A DNA stretch of 64,000 bases from Nitrosotalea devaniterrae (GCA_900065925.1 LN890280.1:1294451-1358450), one strand, 5' to 3'; shown: positions 23,786 through 33,536, numbered from the stretch's first letter. The notes: generated from the sequence alone by a model not told the origin. Numbers and translations are program-made.

Positions 23786-24937
23786 TTATCGCTGTACTGT
23801 GACATAGAAGAGGTAGGTAACTGATCCCAAGTTAGTATCATTTAACCGGACTGCTTCTCCATAGGTACTAGGTGTGGCGTCCTTACCAACTAACATGTAC
23901 AGCATAACTTTGGCGGGAGTATTTACCACAGTATCTGATAATTTGAAGTCTATTCCATTTGTTTTTGTAAATCCGCTATGCGGTGCAGTATAAAGTGTAA
24001 CTGGAACATTTGCAGGATTAGATGTTACATCTAGCATTAAAGTAAAATTTTGGCCTTGTTTAACATAAAATGCCCCCTTATCATAAAGAGTATAGTTGTA
24101 AGAAATGGCAATGTCGTTGGACGTATCATGAGATGTAGGAAGTCCGCCTAGCGGTATTACGCCCCATCCACGAGTTATTAATTCATCAAAGGTATGAGAA
24201 GTAACACAAGCAGGTTGACCATTTTCATTTTTCATAATAAATTGAAGGCCTTCGTTGCATTTTACATCTTTAGCTGCAATTCCGGATTTGAATTGTTTTA
24301 GTGGAGACTCATCTTTTATTTTAACAGAGAGTGTGGTAGACCCAAAAGATATGGTAGAACTATTATATTGTGAAATATTTCCCTTGTCATCTACTGACCA
24401 CCAAGAATCAAATTTTGGAGGATTGTTCTGATCAACTAGTTCATTAACGTAAAAAAGAGATAGTACTTCCACATGAATGTGATATGTACCATCCATAAAC
24501 GCAGGTCCTTGGATATGTAATGTATCATTTTTTGACATCCATCCTCCCAATGTTGGTTCATTAATACCATCCACAACCCATTTTTCCATATTGTTACCAG
24601 GAGAGAATTTTAGTGTCATAGAACCAGTTGGGGTATAAAACAAATCATGTATCAAGACTTTATCATTTTTTGTTACATTAATGAAAAATGTAACATTGTT
24701 TATGGTGGAATTGTTGTTTGCATCAAAAAATCTAAAATGTAGATCTTTTGTTGAGTTTTGTGATGTCTGCTGGAACGTATCATTTAGACTCAATGATATT
24801 TTTGTAAGGTCTGGCCTAGTAGCATAGAGTTGAGTCATACCACCAAAATCATCTGATGATGCAATAGGAAGTTGCATAATTATGCCCAAGGTGACACTGG
24901 TAAATACTGAAATCATGAAAAAATACGATATTTTCAT
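23786..24937 (-). CDS. Secreted beta-rich protein of thaumarchaeal type
   Basis: The 383-residue product has a signal peptide (about residues 4-27, ending in ASS). A long beta-rich region follows, with FFINVTKN and MDGTYHIHVEV. Near residue 220 it carries the block KSGIAAKDVKCNEGL with a later GQPACVT, which I know as a recurrent two-Cys segment in thaumarchaeal exported proteins. The function is unknown. It lies directly upstream of the cupredoxin gene (one base gap after trimming that start) and is probably the first gene of the three-gene unit. Confidence 0.7.
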   Translation of the reverse strand: MKISYFFMISVFTSVTLGIIMQLPIASSDDFGGMTQLYATRPDLTKISLSLNDTFQQTSQNSTKDLHFRFFDANNNSTINNVTFFINVTKNDKVLIHDLFYTPTGSMTLKFSPGNNMEKWVVDGINEPTLGGWMSKNDTLHIQGPAFMDGTYHIHVEVLSLFYVNELVDQNNPPKFDSWWSVDDKGNISQYNSSTISFGSTTLSVKIKDESPLKQFKSGIAAKDVKCNEGLQFIMKNENGQPACVTSHTFDELITRGWGVIPLGGLPTSHDTSNDIAISYNYTLYDKGAFYVKQGQNFTLMLDVTSNPANVPVTLYTAPHSGFTKTNGIDFKLSDTVVNTPAKVMLYMLVGKDATPSTYGEAVRLNDTNLGSVTYLFYVTVQR

Positions 24938-25015
24938 ATTCTAGACGTACTGGACAACCATGATTTAAAAAACTGGTGTAGAATTCTTCTATTTCCAGTT
25001 CACAGTTATCAAGAC

Positions 25016-25402
25016 CTACCTTAATGCACCAAGTATTACACTTGTCAAGGCGCGTCCACCAAATATTGCACCAAGGGACAGACCAACATTTGCAATTACA
25101 TTAATTGCCATCAGAGAATATTGCTTGTTATCTAACAAACCTACAGAATCCAAAGCAAACGATGACATGGTCGTCATTCCACCACAAAATCCTATTGCAA
25201 CAAGCAAGACATACTTGCTGTCAAGATTCCACTGCAGCGAAAGCACTGCAAATGCACCAAGTATGAAACTGCCAATCACATTTACAATCAAGACATTTAC
25301 AGGAAGTGCTCCAAGAAGTAACGTGGACCGAGTCATGCCATATCGTATAAACACGCCTACAAGCCCACCTAATGCCAATAAAATTATCTCCAAGTATTTC
25401 AC
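25016..25402 (-). CDS. crcB: Fluoride channel CrcB/Fluc
   Basis: CrcB lets fluoride leave the cell and works as an antiparallel dimer in the membrane. The 128-residue product has four hydrophobic segments and the family signatures: GGLVGVFIRYG at the start, LPVNVLIVNVIGSFILG in helix 2, and GFCGGMTTMSSF in helix 3, where the break with TT lines the pore. The length is typical. A GTG start is used. I see no obvious fluoride riboswitch in the 78 bases upstream. It stands in an envelope-gene region without a clear partner. Confidence 0.93.
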   Translation of the reverse strand: MKYLEIILLALGGLVGVFIRYGMTRSTLLLGALPVNVLIVNVIGSFILGAFAVLSLQWNLDSKYVLLVAIGFCGGMTTMSSFALDSVGLLDNKQYSLMAINVIANVGLSLGAIFGGRALTSVILGALR

Positions 25403-25414
25403 ACCAATTTATCC

Positions 25415-26038
25415 CTAACTTGCATATTTATCAAAATATGATAATCTAATTCCAAACCTACGTATGAAAAATATTACAACAAGAAGAGAGAATATGAGAA
25501 TCATGGGAGCCAGAGAACCAAATTCCGGAACAATGTTGGTACCAATAGTTATGCCAACAGTATCAATGGGTCCTGTCCAAGTGGATGAATCAGTACCTGG
25601 CAGACCAGAACCCTGTAGTTGTATCATAAAATTTACCGGACTTGGATTGTCCAAAGCTAGAGTCACTTGAAGATCATCACCATTTGCAGCATAAGCGTAC
25701 TGGTTTGACAGAATTGTAATCCCGTTACCCTCTTGTTGTATGCCTGTAATTGCATAGTTTTCATGCATAATCTTGTTCCCCTTTGGATCTGTAAATGATA
25801 TTTTGAGTGCTAGAGGTTTGTGAATCTCAACTGGCGTGGAACTTACTGTAACAACAACAGTTCCATCTTGGGACACACCTTTTACAACTACAAGAGACGA
25901 ATCACCAGATTCAGTTTGCGCAAAGGCCTGGTTTCCTACAAATGACATAGTAATCAAGATTAGAAATATTCCGCACACAAGTTTACTGTGAATTTTTGTC
26001 ATGTTTTCTAATATTTGCTTTAAATTACAAGGTCTCAT
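25415..26038 (-). CDS. Secreted protein with PEFG-CTERM sorting signal
   Basis: The 207-residue product has a signal peptide (about residues 18-42, ending in AFAQ), a beta-sandwich domain with SSTPVEIHKPLALKISF, and a C-terminal PEFGSLAPM followed by a hydrophobic segment and RRFG. PEFG-CTERM is the thaumarchaeal signal recognised by an archaeosortase-type enzyme, which is not in this window. The ATG at 26038 overlaps the stop of the upstream cupredoxin gene (ATGA), which supports it over the ATG at 26002. The protein would be cleaved and attached at the cell surface. Confidence 0.82.
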   Translation of the reverse strand: MRPCNLKQILENMTKIHSKLVCGIFLILITMSFVGNQAFAQTESGDSSLVVVKGVSQDGTVVVTVSSTPVEIHKPLALKISFTDPKGNKIMHENYAITGIQQEGNGITILSNQYAYAANGDDLQVTLALDNPSPVNFMIQLQGSGLPGTDSSTWTGPIDTVGITIGTNIVPEFGSLAPMILIFSLLVVIFFIRRFGIRLSYFDKYAS

Positions 26039-27078
26039 ATTGCTGACTTTACCTCATGTGATTTCTTTTTACGCATTTTTATAACAAACACAACAACTCC
26101 GGCTGTTATCAAGGCAGGAGTAAAAAATAATGGCAACAAAATATTCTGTAACGTCAAATTTCTTGCAGGCTGGACCATGTCATCCATCCCAGCCATACTA
26201 CCCATATCAGAAGTTGAATTCATTTGTTCTACCATTACTGAATATTGTACAGATTGATCAGTATTGTCAACGTTATCAAATCTAAAGATGGCAGGTCCTG
26301 GCTGATCAAAAGTGAAATAAGTATACCCCCCTCCAAACTCGGTCTTGTCTTCAGATTTGAAGAGTTGTTTTCCATTTTGTGTTATGGTAAGTAAATAATG
26401 CGCAGATATTGGATGTGGCATGACATTGTCATAGACTTGATATACTAAAATGATCTTGTGTCCTGTTACCACATAGTGTGGTTCCCAGCTAAGATCTACT
26501 TCATATCGTCTATCATATGTTAGGCGTACTTGAGGAAATTGAGTTAGTTTTCTTCCGTCAGCATCAGTAGGATCGGGTTGTTTTTCATTTACTGTGACGT
26601 ATCCATCCATCCAAGGATGTATTGTACAAAAATACTCGTATTGTCCAGGTTTTGTAAATGTGTATGACCAAGTTTTTCCAGGCTTGATTGTTCCACTGTC
26701 AAAAATACCAGATGACTGCCCCATGTTATTTTGTATCAGCCCTTCCCTTCCTCCCGCTTTGCCACTAGTGATAGTATGTCCTTCAGTATCTTGGTTAACC
26801 CATAGAACAGTCTGATTTACCTGAATTGTAATTGCAGTTGGCAAATACCACTGCGGAGCTGCAGTGTTAAAGTTTGGATCAAATGCACCATAAGGAATGG
26901 TAACTGTTTGTACAGCCGCCAGGGCCTGGGGTATGAATATCTGTAATAACATTGGACTTGCAACTAAAACTAACAAGACAGATAGTGCAATCACAGAATT
27001 TAATGAAATAATCTTAGACTGACTAGAAGCATCGTCATTTCGCAACCAAATTTTTCTTTTTGTAATTTTTGTTTTCAT
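26035..27078 (-). CDS. Membrane-anchored cupredoxin
   Basis: This is a 347-residue protein with a hydrophobic N-terminal segment (about 24-53), a plastocyanin-like domain (about 55-165), a second beta domain and a C-terminal membrane helix (about 310-332) before a Lys-rich tail. All type 1 copper ligands are visible: His in DTEGHTIT, then Cys, His and Met in YFCTIHPWMDG. Such blue-copper proteins are abundant in ammonia-oxidising archaea and are thought to carry electrons outside the membrane. It is co-translated with the PEFG protein downstream. A His- and Met-containing stretch near residue 285-300 (DMGSMAGMDDM) may bind extra copper. Confidence 0.88.
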   Translation of the reverse strand: MKTKITKRKIWLRNDDASSQSKIISLNSVIALSVLLVLVASPMLLQIFIPQALAAVQTVTIPYGAFDPNFNTAAPQWYLPTAITIQVNQTVLWVNQDTEGHTITSGKAGGREGLIQNNMGQSSGIFDSGTIKPGKTWSYTFTKPGQYEYFCTIHPWMDGYVTVNEKQPDPTDADGRKLTQFPQVRLTYDRRYEVDLSWEPHYVVTGHKIILVYQVYDNVMPHPISAHYLLTITQNGKQLFKSEDKTEFGGGYTYFTFDQPGPAIFRFDNVDNTDQSVQYSVMVEQMNSTSDMGSMAGMDDMVQPARNLTLQNILLPLFFTPALITAGVVVFVIKMRKKKSHEVKSAI

Positions 27079-27215
27079 TTGTCTACCTATTTAATTTCCA
27101 TTAGGTAGACATTATCAGCACCTTTCTAGGAGCGGTTTAGGAATCTTCCAAGGCTAATGTCATAGCCTTCTTTGAGTTCGATGGTTGCTACTTTTAAGGT
27201 TTTATGTACAATGGT

Positions 27216-28862
27216 TTAATTTTTCACAGGCAGTGTGAATGTAAACGTGGCCCCCTTGCCATGCGAATTGTTCTTGCCCCAGATTTTTCCACCATGTGCC
27301 TCTACAATGTTTTTTGAGATATACAACCCAACTCCTGTTCCACTGTGATGTTTTGTTGCAAATTTTGTAAACAAGTTTGGAATCATGTGCGGTTCGATTC
27401 CAGTACCAGTGTCTTTCACTGATACTATCATTGTATCATGTCCTTTTTTTAGCGTGATCAATATCGCACCCTTTGCAGTAAACTTTAACGCATTATGAAC
27501 CAAGTTAGATATTATTTGTGCAACTTTGTCCTTGTCAGCATCCACAAACATTGGCCCGTCTCTTACAAATTGCAAATCCACAAAAGAGTATGATTGGTTG
27601 TTTTTTATTTGGTTTCGAAAATCTTCAACCATAAATGACATGAGCTCAGATATGTCAAACCGGTCATTGCGAATCGTAAGTGTCTTGTTTTGAATCTTGG
27701 ATAGGTCAAGCAAGTTATTTGACAATAATTTTAGTCGTAGTGCGTTTCGCTGTATTGCATCAACATATGATTCATTTTTCTCAGACTCGGATTGTAATAG
27801 TTCAGAATATGTAAGAAGTGCCTGTATCGGAGTCTTGATTTCATGGCTTGCTATATTGATAAATTCAGCCTGGAGTCTTTCATGGTCTTTAAGTTTTTCA
27901 TTTAATTCATCAGACTTCCACAGCAAGTCAAAAAACAAGCGTATTGATTGTATTACTGCAACACTGTTAGAGTACAACCCATATCCCAAAGTATTTGAAA
28001 ATTCTTTTCCTGTCTCTTCATGAACTTCGGATATGAAAAATTTAGAGTTGTCAATGATTAACAATCCAATAGATCCTTCAGGTCCATTGAGGACACTGAT
28101 GTTAGGATATGTGCGCAAAAACTGGACAATTCCCTCGTTTTCAGTGTCAATTGGACAGATTATTCTAATTTTTGATTTTTTCGATGACTCGGCAAGTTGT
28201 TTTAGAATGCCAAGCTTGTACAGTCGCACCATGGATTTACTCAAGGGCAACAAGACCAGTGCCTCTTCATGGGTCATGCCAGCAAGACTTGTTATGATTT
28301 CAGTAGATCTTTGTGGATCGTTTATCACCTCAAAGAACTCGGCCTCTGTTCCCTCTTCAATCTCCTTTAGTTTTCTTTCCGCAAGAACAGACCTGTTCCA
28401 TAGTGTCTCAAAGATGTGTCTTTGTACTTCGACTAGCTGTTTTGCACTGCTGTATATTGCATGTGAAATTGGCTTTATCTCCTGCAGTGTTGCCGTTGCC
28501 AAAAACTCGTCATCGGTAACACCAAACGCCCCCTTGATGCCATCAAGATGGTGAAATTCAGGAATGATATTCATGAGCATCTTGCAGAACTGCAAGTTTG
28601 ATTTTGTTATTTCTGTAATGTATCGTATTCGTACACCTCTTTGTTTGAGGGACCTAATTATCTCAAGATAGTTCTTGAATCCAAGTGTCTCAAGGGAACC
28701 ACTGGAATCAGCATAAATGTTGATCTCATTTCTAGTGTTAAACGCACATTGTTTCCATTTTTCCAAAACATCATGCTGACCAAAAAGAATTTCAGTTTTT
28801 TCTGAATTATTTATTTTCCCATATGTTTTATTTGCAGAATTTGTTTTAACATATGTGGTCAC
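27216..28862 (-). CDS. Soluble sensor histidine kinase with PLD-like sensor region
   Basis: This is a 548-residue cytoplasmic kinase (GTG start). Residues 1-310 form two similar regions with strands such as EINIYADSSGS and KIRIICPIDTEN that resemble the phospholipase D-like sensor fold found in archaeal regulators (inference). The catalytic part has the H-box FINIASHEIKTPI (His at residue 340), N-box (NLVHNALKF), G1 (DTGTGIE) and G2 (GTGVGLYI). No membrane segment and no receiver are visible. Its kinase half is close to those at 2498 and 6841. It stands alone after an intergenic space. Confidence 0.88.
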   Translation of the reverse strand: MTTYVKTNSANKTYGKINNSEKTEILFGQHDVLEKWKQCAFNTRNEINIYADSSGSLETLGFKNYLEIIRSLKQRGVRIRYITEITKSNLQFCKMLMNIIPEFHHLDGIKGAFGVTDDEFLATATLQEIKPISHAIYSSAKQLVEVQRHIFETLWNRSVLAERKLKEIEEGTEAEFFEVINDPQRSTEIITSLAGMTHEEALVLLPLSKSMVRLYKLGILKQLAESSKKSKIRIICPIDTENEGIVQFLRTYPNISVLNGPEGSIGLLIIDNSKFFISEVHEETGKEFSNTLGYGLYSNSVAVIQSIRLFFDLLWKSDELNEKLKDHERLQAEFINIASHEIKTPIQALLTYSELLQSESEKNESYVDAIQRNALRLKLLSNNLLDLSKIQNKTLTIRNDRFDISELMSFMVEDFRNQIKNNQSYSFVDLQFVRDGPMFVDADKDKVAQIISNLVHNALKFTAKGAILITLKKGHDTMIVSVKDTGTGIEPHMIPNLFTKFATKHHSGTGVGLYISKNIVEAHGGKIWGKNNSHGKGATFTFTLPVKN

Positions 28863-28953
28863 GCTATTACATAGAACCCCAACTCTTTAAAGGACTGTGC
28901 CTGATTCTTCTAGGTTACAAATATGACATCAAGTTATAATAAAATGTAATATC

Positions 28954-29400
28954 TTATTTTTTATCAAACACAAGTTCCAGCACGGAATTATTTACCTTGG
29001 AAGACTTTATTGAAATCCGTTCAGGTTTTGTATTACATGTAATATCTTTTCGTAGTATCTGCCCATTTGTCAGTATCTCAATTGTCAGAGTATCATTTCG
29101 TACTGTAAACCAGACATCCTCGTTCTTAATTCCAGGCAGTGTTGCAATTACACGCATTTGGTCTTCTGTCTCTATTACATCAAGCAGTGGGTCTTCTTTC
29201 TCGTGGTGTGGGTACAGTTTTTGTTGTGCCATGTCTGAGATTGTCTCATCTAATGGATGAGACATCACATTAAATGAAATATTTATCAGAGATGGTGTAA
29301 GAGGCCTTTTTTTATTAGTGACATTTTTCTTGGAAGTTACGTTAAGAAGACCTGCAATAAGGTCATCAAGATCTTTTACCATGTCATCAATTTCTCCCAC
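28954..29400 (-). CDS. Hsp20/alpha-crystallin family protein, possible GvpH
   Basis: The 148-residue product (GTG start) has a helical N-terminal part and a C-terminal alpha-crystallin domain (about 75-148): LLDVIETEDQMRVIATLPG, then NDTLTIEI and a final VLELVFDKK. Hsp20 proteins hold unfolding proteins. In archaea one branch, GvpH, belongs to the gas-vesicle set. The low-complexity N-terminus, short length and absence of the C-terminal I-x-I motif of standard Hsp20 fit GvpH, but it lies 21 kb from the gvp operon. Whether it serves vesicles is open. Confidence 0.75.
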   Translation of the reverse strand: MGEIDDMVKDLDDLIAGLLNVTSKKNVTNKKRPLTPSLINISFNVMSHPLDETISDMAQQKLYPHHEKEDPLLDVIETEDQMRVIATLPGIKNEDVWFTVRNDTLTIEILTNGQILRKDITCNTKPERISIKSSKVNNSVLELVFDKK

Positions 29401-29631
29401 GGTACCAATTTGTTATTTTTTCTTATAACGATTTAGACTGATTGTTCTATAACATGACAACAATCTGACAATTACACCAAGATAATCATGTAATAATTTT
29501 ATTTAATAACAAAATATAAAAAAATCTCAAGTGCAATCATTATACAAAATTAATGTTTTCATATGAAAAACATGTAACTAGTAATTACCTGTCAAAACAG
29601 TTAAAATTATCCTATACTACAAAAGTACAAC

Positions 29632-30108
29632 TTGACAAATCCCATCCCAGAAGGATATCACACCATAACACCAACATTGACAGTTCGTGGCGCGGCAGAT
29701 GCAATCGAGTTTTACAAAAAAGCATTTGGAGCACAAGAAATAATGAGATTTCACGGCCCAGATGGAAAAACCATTATGCATGCAGAGATAAAGATAGGAG
29801 ATTCAAGAATCATGCTAAATGACGAAGTTCCGCAAATGAAAGCCCTCTCACCTTTGTCAGTTGGAGGAGCAAGTAGTGGAATTTTCTTGTATGTCAACGA
29901 TGCAGACGATGTGTTCAATAAGGCAGTTTCTGCAGGTGCAAAAGCAATCATGCCAATGATGGACGCATTTTGGGGAGACAGATGCGGTGGAATTGACGAT
30001 CCATTTGGTCACAGATGGACCATATGCACACACAAAAAAGACATGACCCAAGAAGAGATTGGAAAAGCTGCAGATGAATTTATGAAGTCAATGAAAGGGA
30101 CTTGCTAA
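29632..30108 (+). CDS. VOC (glyoxalase/PhnB-like) family protein
   Basis: This 158-residue cytoplasmic protein (TTG start) has two beta-alpha-beta-beta-beta units of the vicinal oxygen chelate fold: TPTLTVRGAADAIEFYKKAF, then MHAEIKIGDSRIML, and GIFLYVNDADDVFNKAV before DDPFGHRWTICT. The layout is that of PhnB-like VOC proteins of about 150 residues. His and Glu in MHAEI and the His of GHRW are possible metal ligands. The substrate is unknown. Confidence 0.88.
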   Translation: MTNPIPEGYHTITPTLTVRGAADAIEFYKKAFGAQEIMRFHGPDGKTIMHAEIKIGDSRIMLNDEVPQMKALSPLSVGGASSGIFLYVNDADDVFNKAVSAGAKAIMPMMDAFWGDRCGGIDDPFGHRWTICTHKKDMTQEEIGKAADEFMKSMKGTC

Positions 30109-30212
30109 GTTTTTAGTTTTCTTTTTTGCTTGCACGCAGGACAAATCGGTCCATAATCTCCACCTTTGCTAAATATTACTTTTTTGCAGTCAAGACAATA
30201 GTAAATCGGCAT
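30105..30212 (-). CDS. Mini zinc-ribbon protein (35 residues)
   Basis: From the ATG at 30212 the product has two CxxC pairs (YYCLDC and ICPACK) 19 residues apart, a rubredoxin-type zinc ribbon, and a basic tail. It is convergent with and overlaps the end of the VOC gene by four bases. Starts further upstream add a hydrophobic stretch that looks non-coding. The function is unknown. Confidence 0.6.
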   Translation of the reverse strand: MPIYYCLDCKKVIFSKGGDYGPICPACKQKRKLKT

Positions 30213-30315
30213 TTCACTTACTATTTTTTTTCCATTTATTATCGCTATGGTATAACATATTTTTCCATGAGACAGCAGCAAAGCAGAAAAATAGGCCACA
30301 AAATACCGATTCTTC

Positions 30316-31806
30316 ATGACTTCAAGTCAGTATATCATACCAATTACAATATCAGTAATTGGCATTGCGCTGATTTTATCATGGGTGTTTTGGGCCACAC
30401 CAAGTCTTGAAAATGATTTGGAAAAATTCACACAACTTGATTTCTATGTTGGCAAATCAAGCACTGTTGATGCAATTGGAGATAAGATGCCAGATCCTAC
30501 CATGATTTATTCAATATACAGTCAAAAGACAAGCCCGGTAAATTCTACTACAGTAAAAGTTGATGCATCGTTTAACATCTACGATTCAGCAACAGAAAAA
30601 AAATTATGGGATTCAAACAGTACAAATATGGTTGATAAAAATACTGGCAAGTTCATCAAGCCTGCAAACACATACTTTCGTTTTCCACAAAATACACAAA
30701 AACAAGATTATCTAGTGTATTTATACTCAGGAGTAGACCCGCAGCCATTTGTATTCCAAGGGGAGACTACAGTTGAAAGCCTAACAATTTACAAATTTTC
30801 ATGCAGTCTCACATCAGACTTGTCTGACTCATATCCACAATTCCAGCCAAAAAAGATTTTATCAGATTACACATGCAATTCATGGATAGAGCCAACTACA
30901 GGAAATGAAATATACTATGATGAACATTGGACAGATTACACAGTAATAGACGGTAAAAAAATTCCAGTCTCAGTTGGAAACACACATACTGCACAATATG
31001 CAGAGGAGATAGCAATTGAAGAAACCAAAGAGAAGATACATCTTTTTGAAATTTATGGAAAAATAATTCCTAGCCTACTTGGAATAATACTTGCAAGCAT
31101 TGTCATTGCCATACTAGTATATCAAAAACAAAAACAGAAAATCACAGAGGCTAGACTAAAAAAAGAAAAAGATGAAAAATTAACAACAATCGGTCTATTG
31201 TATTCAAGGCTTGCACACGACATACGAAACCCACTTGCAATCATCAAAAATGGAATTTCGCTCTTAAAATACGAAGTCACGGATCAAAAAAGCCAGGAAC
31301 GCTTTGACATGATGGATAAAGCAATTTCTGCAATCACACACCAAATTAGCGATGTAATGGACTTTGTCAGAAGCAAGCCACTAGTGATTAGTGAGAATAC
31401 AGTCACATCTATAATTTCCAAATCAATCAAGTCACTTGCAATTCCAGATGAAGTAAAAATCAACATCGAGCCTTCTGATATAAAAATAAAATGCGATTCA
31501 AAGCAACTTGAGATAGTATTCAATAATTTGATAACAAACGCAATGGAGGCAATGAACTACCAAGGTACAATGACAATCAAAGTCAAAGAAGTACATGGAC
31601 TAGTCCAGATTATAGTACAAGATTTGGGACCAGGAGTGCCGCTAGATATAATGGACAAGATATTTGATCCACTGTTTACAACAAAACAGACAGGAACTGG
31701 ACTAGGATTGGTATCATGCAGAAGCATTGTAGAGCAACACGGTGGAAAGATTACAGTGTCAAACAATCCCACAACTTTTACTATAATCATACCAAAAAGT
31801 ATCTAA
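30316..31806 (+). CDS. Membrane histidine kinase with PorA-like extracellular domain
   Basis: This is a 496-residue sensor with membrane helices at about residues 8-27 and 255-275. The outer domain between them resembles the PorA/DUF3068 family (YFRFPQNTQKQDYLVY, TTGNEIYYDEHWTDY). A short linker then leads to the H-box SRLAHDIRNPLAI (His at residue 301), N-box (LITNAMEAM), G1 (DLGPGVP) and G2 (GTGLGLVSC). The HATPase is of the NtrB-like type, unlike the other three kinases here. It has no receiver beside it. The ligand of the outer domain is unknown. Confidence 0.87.
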   Translation: MTSSQYIIPITISVIGIALILSWVFWATPSLENDLEKFTQLDFYVGKSSTVDAIGDKMPDPTMIYSIYSQKTSPVNSTTVKVDASFNIYDSATEKKLWDSNSTNMVDKNTGKFIKPANTYFRFPQNTQKQDYLVYLYSGVDPQPFVFQGETTVESLTIYKFSCSLTSDLSDSYPQFQPKKILSDYTCNSWIEPTTGNEIYYDEHWTDYTVIDGKKIPVSVGNTHTAQYAEEIAIEETKEKIHLFEIYGKIIPSLLGIILASIVIAILVYQKQKQKITEARLKKEKDEKLTTIGLLYSRLAHDIRNPLAIIKNGISLLKYEVTDQKSQERFDMMDKAISAITHQISDVMDFVRSKPLVISENTVTSIISKSIKSLAIPDEVKINIEPSDIKIKCDSKQLEIVFNNLITNAMEAMNYQGTMTIKVKEVHGLVQIIVQDLGPGVPLDIMDKIFDPLFTTKQTGTGLGLVSCRSIVEQHGGKITVSNNPTTFTIIIPKSI

Positions 31807-31927
31807 GTCAAGACTCGTTTTACATCCAATCTATGAAATTACCAAACGTGTGAGAAATATTTCTTGGGAAACATATTGAAAGTGAACAAAATGTCTTTTA
31901 ATCAGAGAAATAAGTCAATTAATATTC

Positions 31928-32815
31928 ATGAATGAAGAACTGCTTGAACTTGTAGAACAACTAGTAGAGTTCGGTTACGGAGATTCACTTAGGTTAGATT
32001 CCATATCAAACAGATTACGAAATGGAGAACTACCATATCCTTCAGACCAGAGATATGTAGACATGCTAGTTTCAAAATATCTTTATCCACACGAGGAAGA
32101 AGGCAAAAGTTTGAGAAAACCAATGGGTCGCCTTGAGAGAAAAATACAAAATGTAAAACAGAGATACGAAGGAGAAAGCAAGATTACAAATGAAAATCTT
32201 GTTGACATATGCCCAAAATGCAGTTCTCCGGCACCAAGAATGTTTAGTTTTTGTTCAAAATGTGGTGCATATCATGATGAACATAATTTTGTAGATATTC
32301 GCAAGGCGCAACAAAAAAAGGAAGGATATCCTAAACAATTACCCCAAAATACATCCATGAAGCAATGTATTGCGTGTGATTCTAGAATATTTAGAACACA
32401 TGAGTTCTGCCCAATATGTGGAGCATATCAGAATGAACATAATCCCAAAAAGAAAAAATCAGATTCTAAAATAATTAGGTCTTACCAAGCTCTTTCTCTA
32501 ATTGGAGGAATCATAGGAATAATCACAGTATTTTGGGCTGGAACAACTATCCAGCTGCTGTCAATCATTCTCAATTATGTTGGAACCCAAACTCCAGAGT
32601 ATATTGGATTTATGAATCAGATCTGGATTTCACTAGCCCTGTATATCATCTCAATGTTAATTCCATTTGCAGTAAGAAACACAAAGGCTACAGGAACTAT
32701 ACTTGTCATATTGTCATTTGCAACTTTGACGTCTGCAGGAATGTTCGGAGCAATTAGTTTTGCATTGTTGTTAACTGCCGGAATAGTATCCTTACGTTGG
32801 AAACCACGAAAATAA
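31928..32815 (+). CDS. Double zinc-ribbon membrane protein
   Basis: The 295-residue product has an acidic N-terminal helical region, two zinc ribbons (CPKCSSPAPRMFSFCSKCG near residue 97, and CIACDSRIFRTHEFCPICG near 148) and three or four C-terminal membrane helices (about 190-295). Such zinc-ribbon plus membrane proteins are common in archaea and have no assigned function. The ribbons face the cytoplasm if the basic residues before the first helix follow the positive-inside rule. Confidence 0.75.
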   Translation: MNEELLELVEQLVEFGYGDSLRLDSISNRLRNGELPYPSDQRYVDMLVSKYLYPHEEEGKSLRKPMGRLERKIQNVKQRYEGESKITNENLVDICPKCSSPAPRMFSFCSKCGAYHDEHNFVDIRKAQQKKEGYPKQLPQNTSMKQCIACDSRIFRTHEFCPICGAYQNEHNPKKKKSDSKIIRSYQALSLIGGIIGIITVFWAGTTIQLLSIILNYVGTQTPEYIGFMNQIWISLALYIISMLIPFAVRNTKATGTILVILSFATLTSAGMFGAISFALLLTAGIVSLRWKPRK

Positions 32816-32896
32816 AATACAGATCACTCAACAAAGATACAAGATTTCTTTTCTTAATTTTTTATTATAAACAATTACGATCCAGTTAAAAGATAA

Positions 32897-33070
32897 TCAT
32901 AATTTAGAAACATCTCTTTCTATTTTGTTGCCTTCTTTATCTACAAAGTAGTAGGTATCATGGCCATCATTTTCAAAATGTAATGTGAAGCTCTCATCTA
33001 AATCGTCTAATGTATCGCCTCTGACTTGAAATCCACATTCGACACAAATTCCCCTCATGTCCCTAGTCAT
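32897..33070 (-). CDS. Small zinc-finger protein (57 residues)
   Basis: The frame from the ATG at 33070 encodes MTRDMRGICVECGFQ and then an acidic region with LDDLDESFTLHFENDGHD. One CxxC plus later His residues could bind a metal, like half of a C2H2 finger. A second ATG at 33058 is possible. The codon pattern looks coding. It stands alone between two spacers. The function is unknown. Confidence 0.6.
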   Translation of the reverse strand: MTRDMRGICVECGFQVRGDTLDDLDESFTLHFENDGHDTYYFVDKEGNKIERDVSKL

Positions 33071-33329
33071 ATTACTTTTTTATTTTATCATTTCTTACTA
33101 TTAAACAAGATCTATGTTTTCAGTAATGATGACAATATGTGATTACAGACCAGATATAGATGGAGATAATTTGTCTCAGGTTTGAGTCCTGTAAGACTGA
33201 CAAACAAGAACCGCTAAAGATAGAGAAGAGAATTGTAATCATTACATCAAAATGATTTATTTTTACATAAAATCATGACATGATGACACCTAGCAAAATA
33301 TACTACAGTTATGGAAGTTTTTTTGCAAA

Positions 33330-33536
33330 TCAGGCAATAACTTGATCTACCGGTACAAGGCTTGATGGGTTTTTGTTGAATTTGCCCACGATATACTGCA
33401 CCTTGTCGTCTCCTTCTGGCATTGGGTTTGCACATTTGCCACATTTTGGCAAAATTACTATTGCGTCACAGTCAATCTCACCTATGAATCTGTCACACTT
33501 TGAACAGTGGATGGATTTTTTGTCATAGATATTCAT
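33330..33536 (-). CDS. Small zinc-ribbon protein (68 residues)
   Basis: CSKC at residues 11-14 and CGKC near 32 form a typical ribbon (IHCSKCDRFIGEIDCDAIVI, then PKCGKCANPM). A basic and hydrophobic tail follows. No membrane segment. The function is unknown; it may bind nucleic acid or protein. Confidence 0.7.
   Translation of the reverse strand: MNIYDKKSIHCSKCDRFIGEIDCDAIVILPKCGKCANPMPEGDDKVQYIVGKFNKNPSSLVPVDQVIA

Noticed and set aside
33181-33197. A tRNA T-arm-like sequence (CAGG TTTGAGT CCTG)
   Set aside because: No matching acceptor stem, D-arm box or anticodon arm could be placed upstream, so a tRNA gene is not supported.
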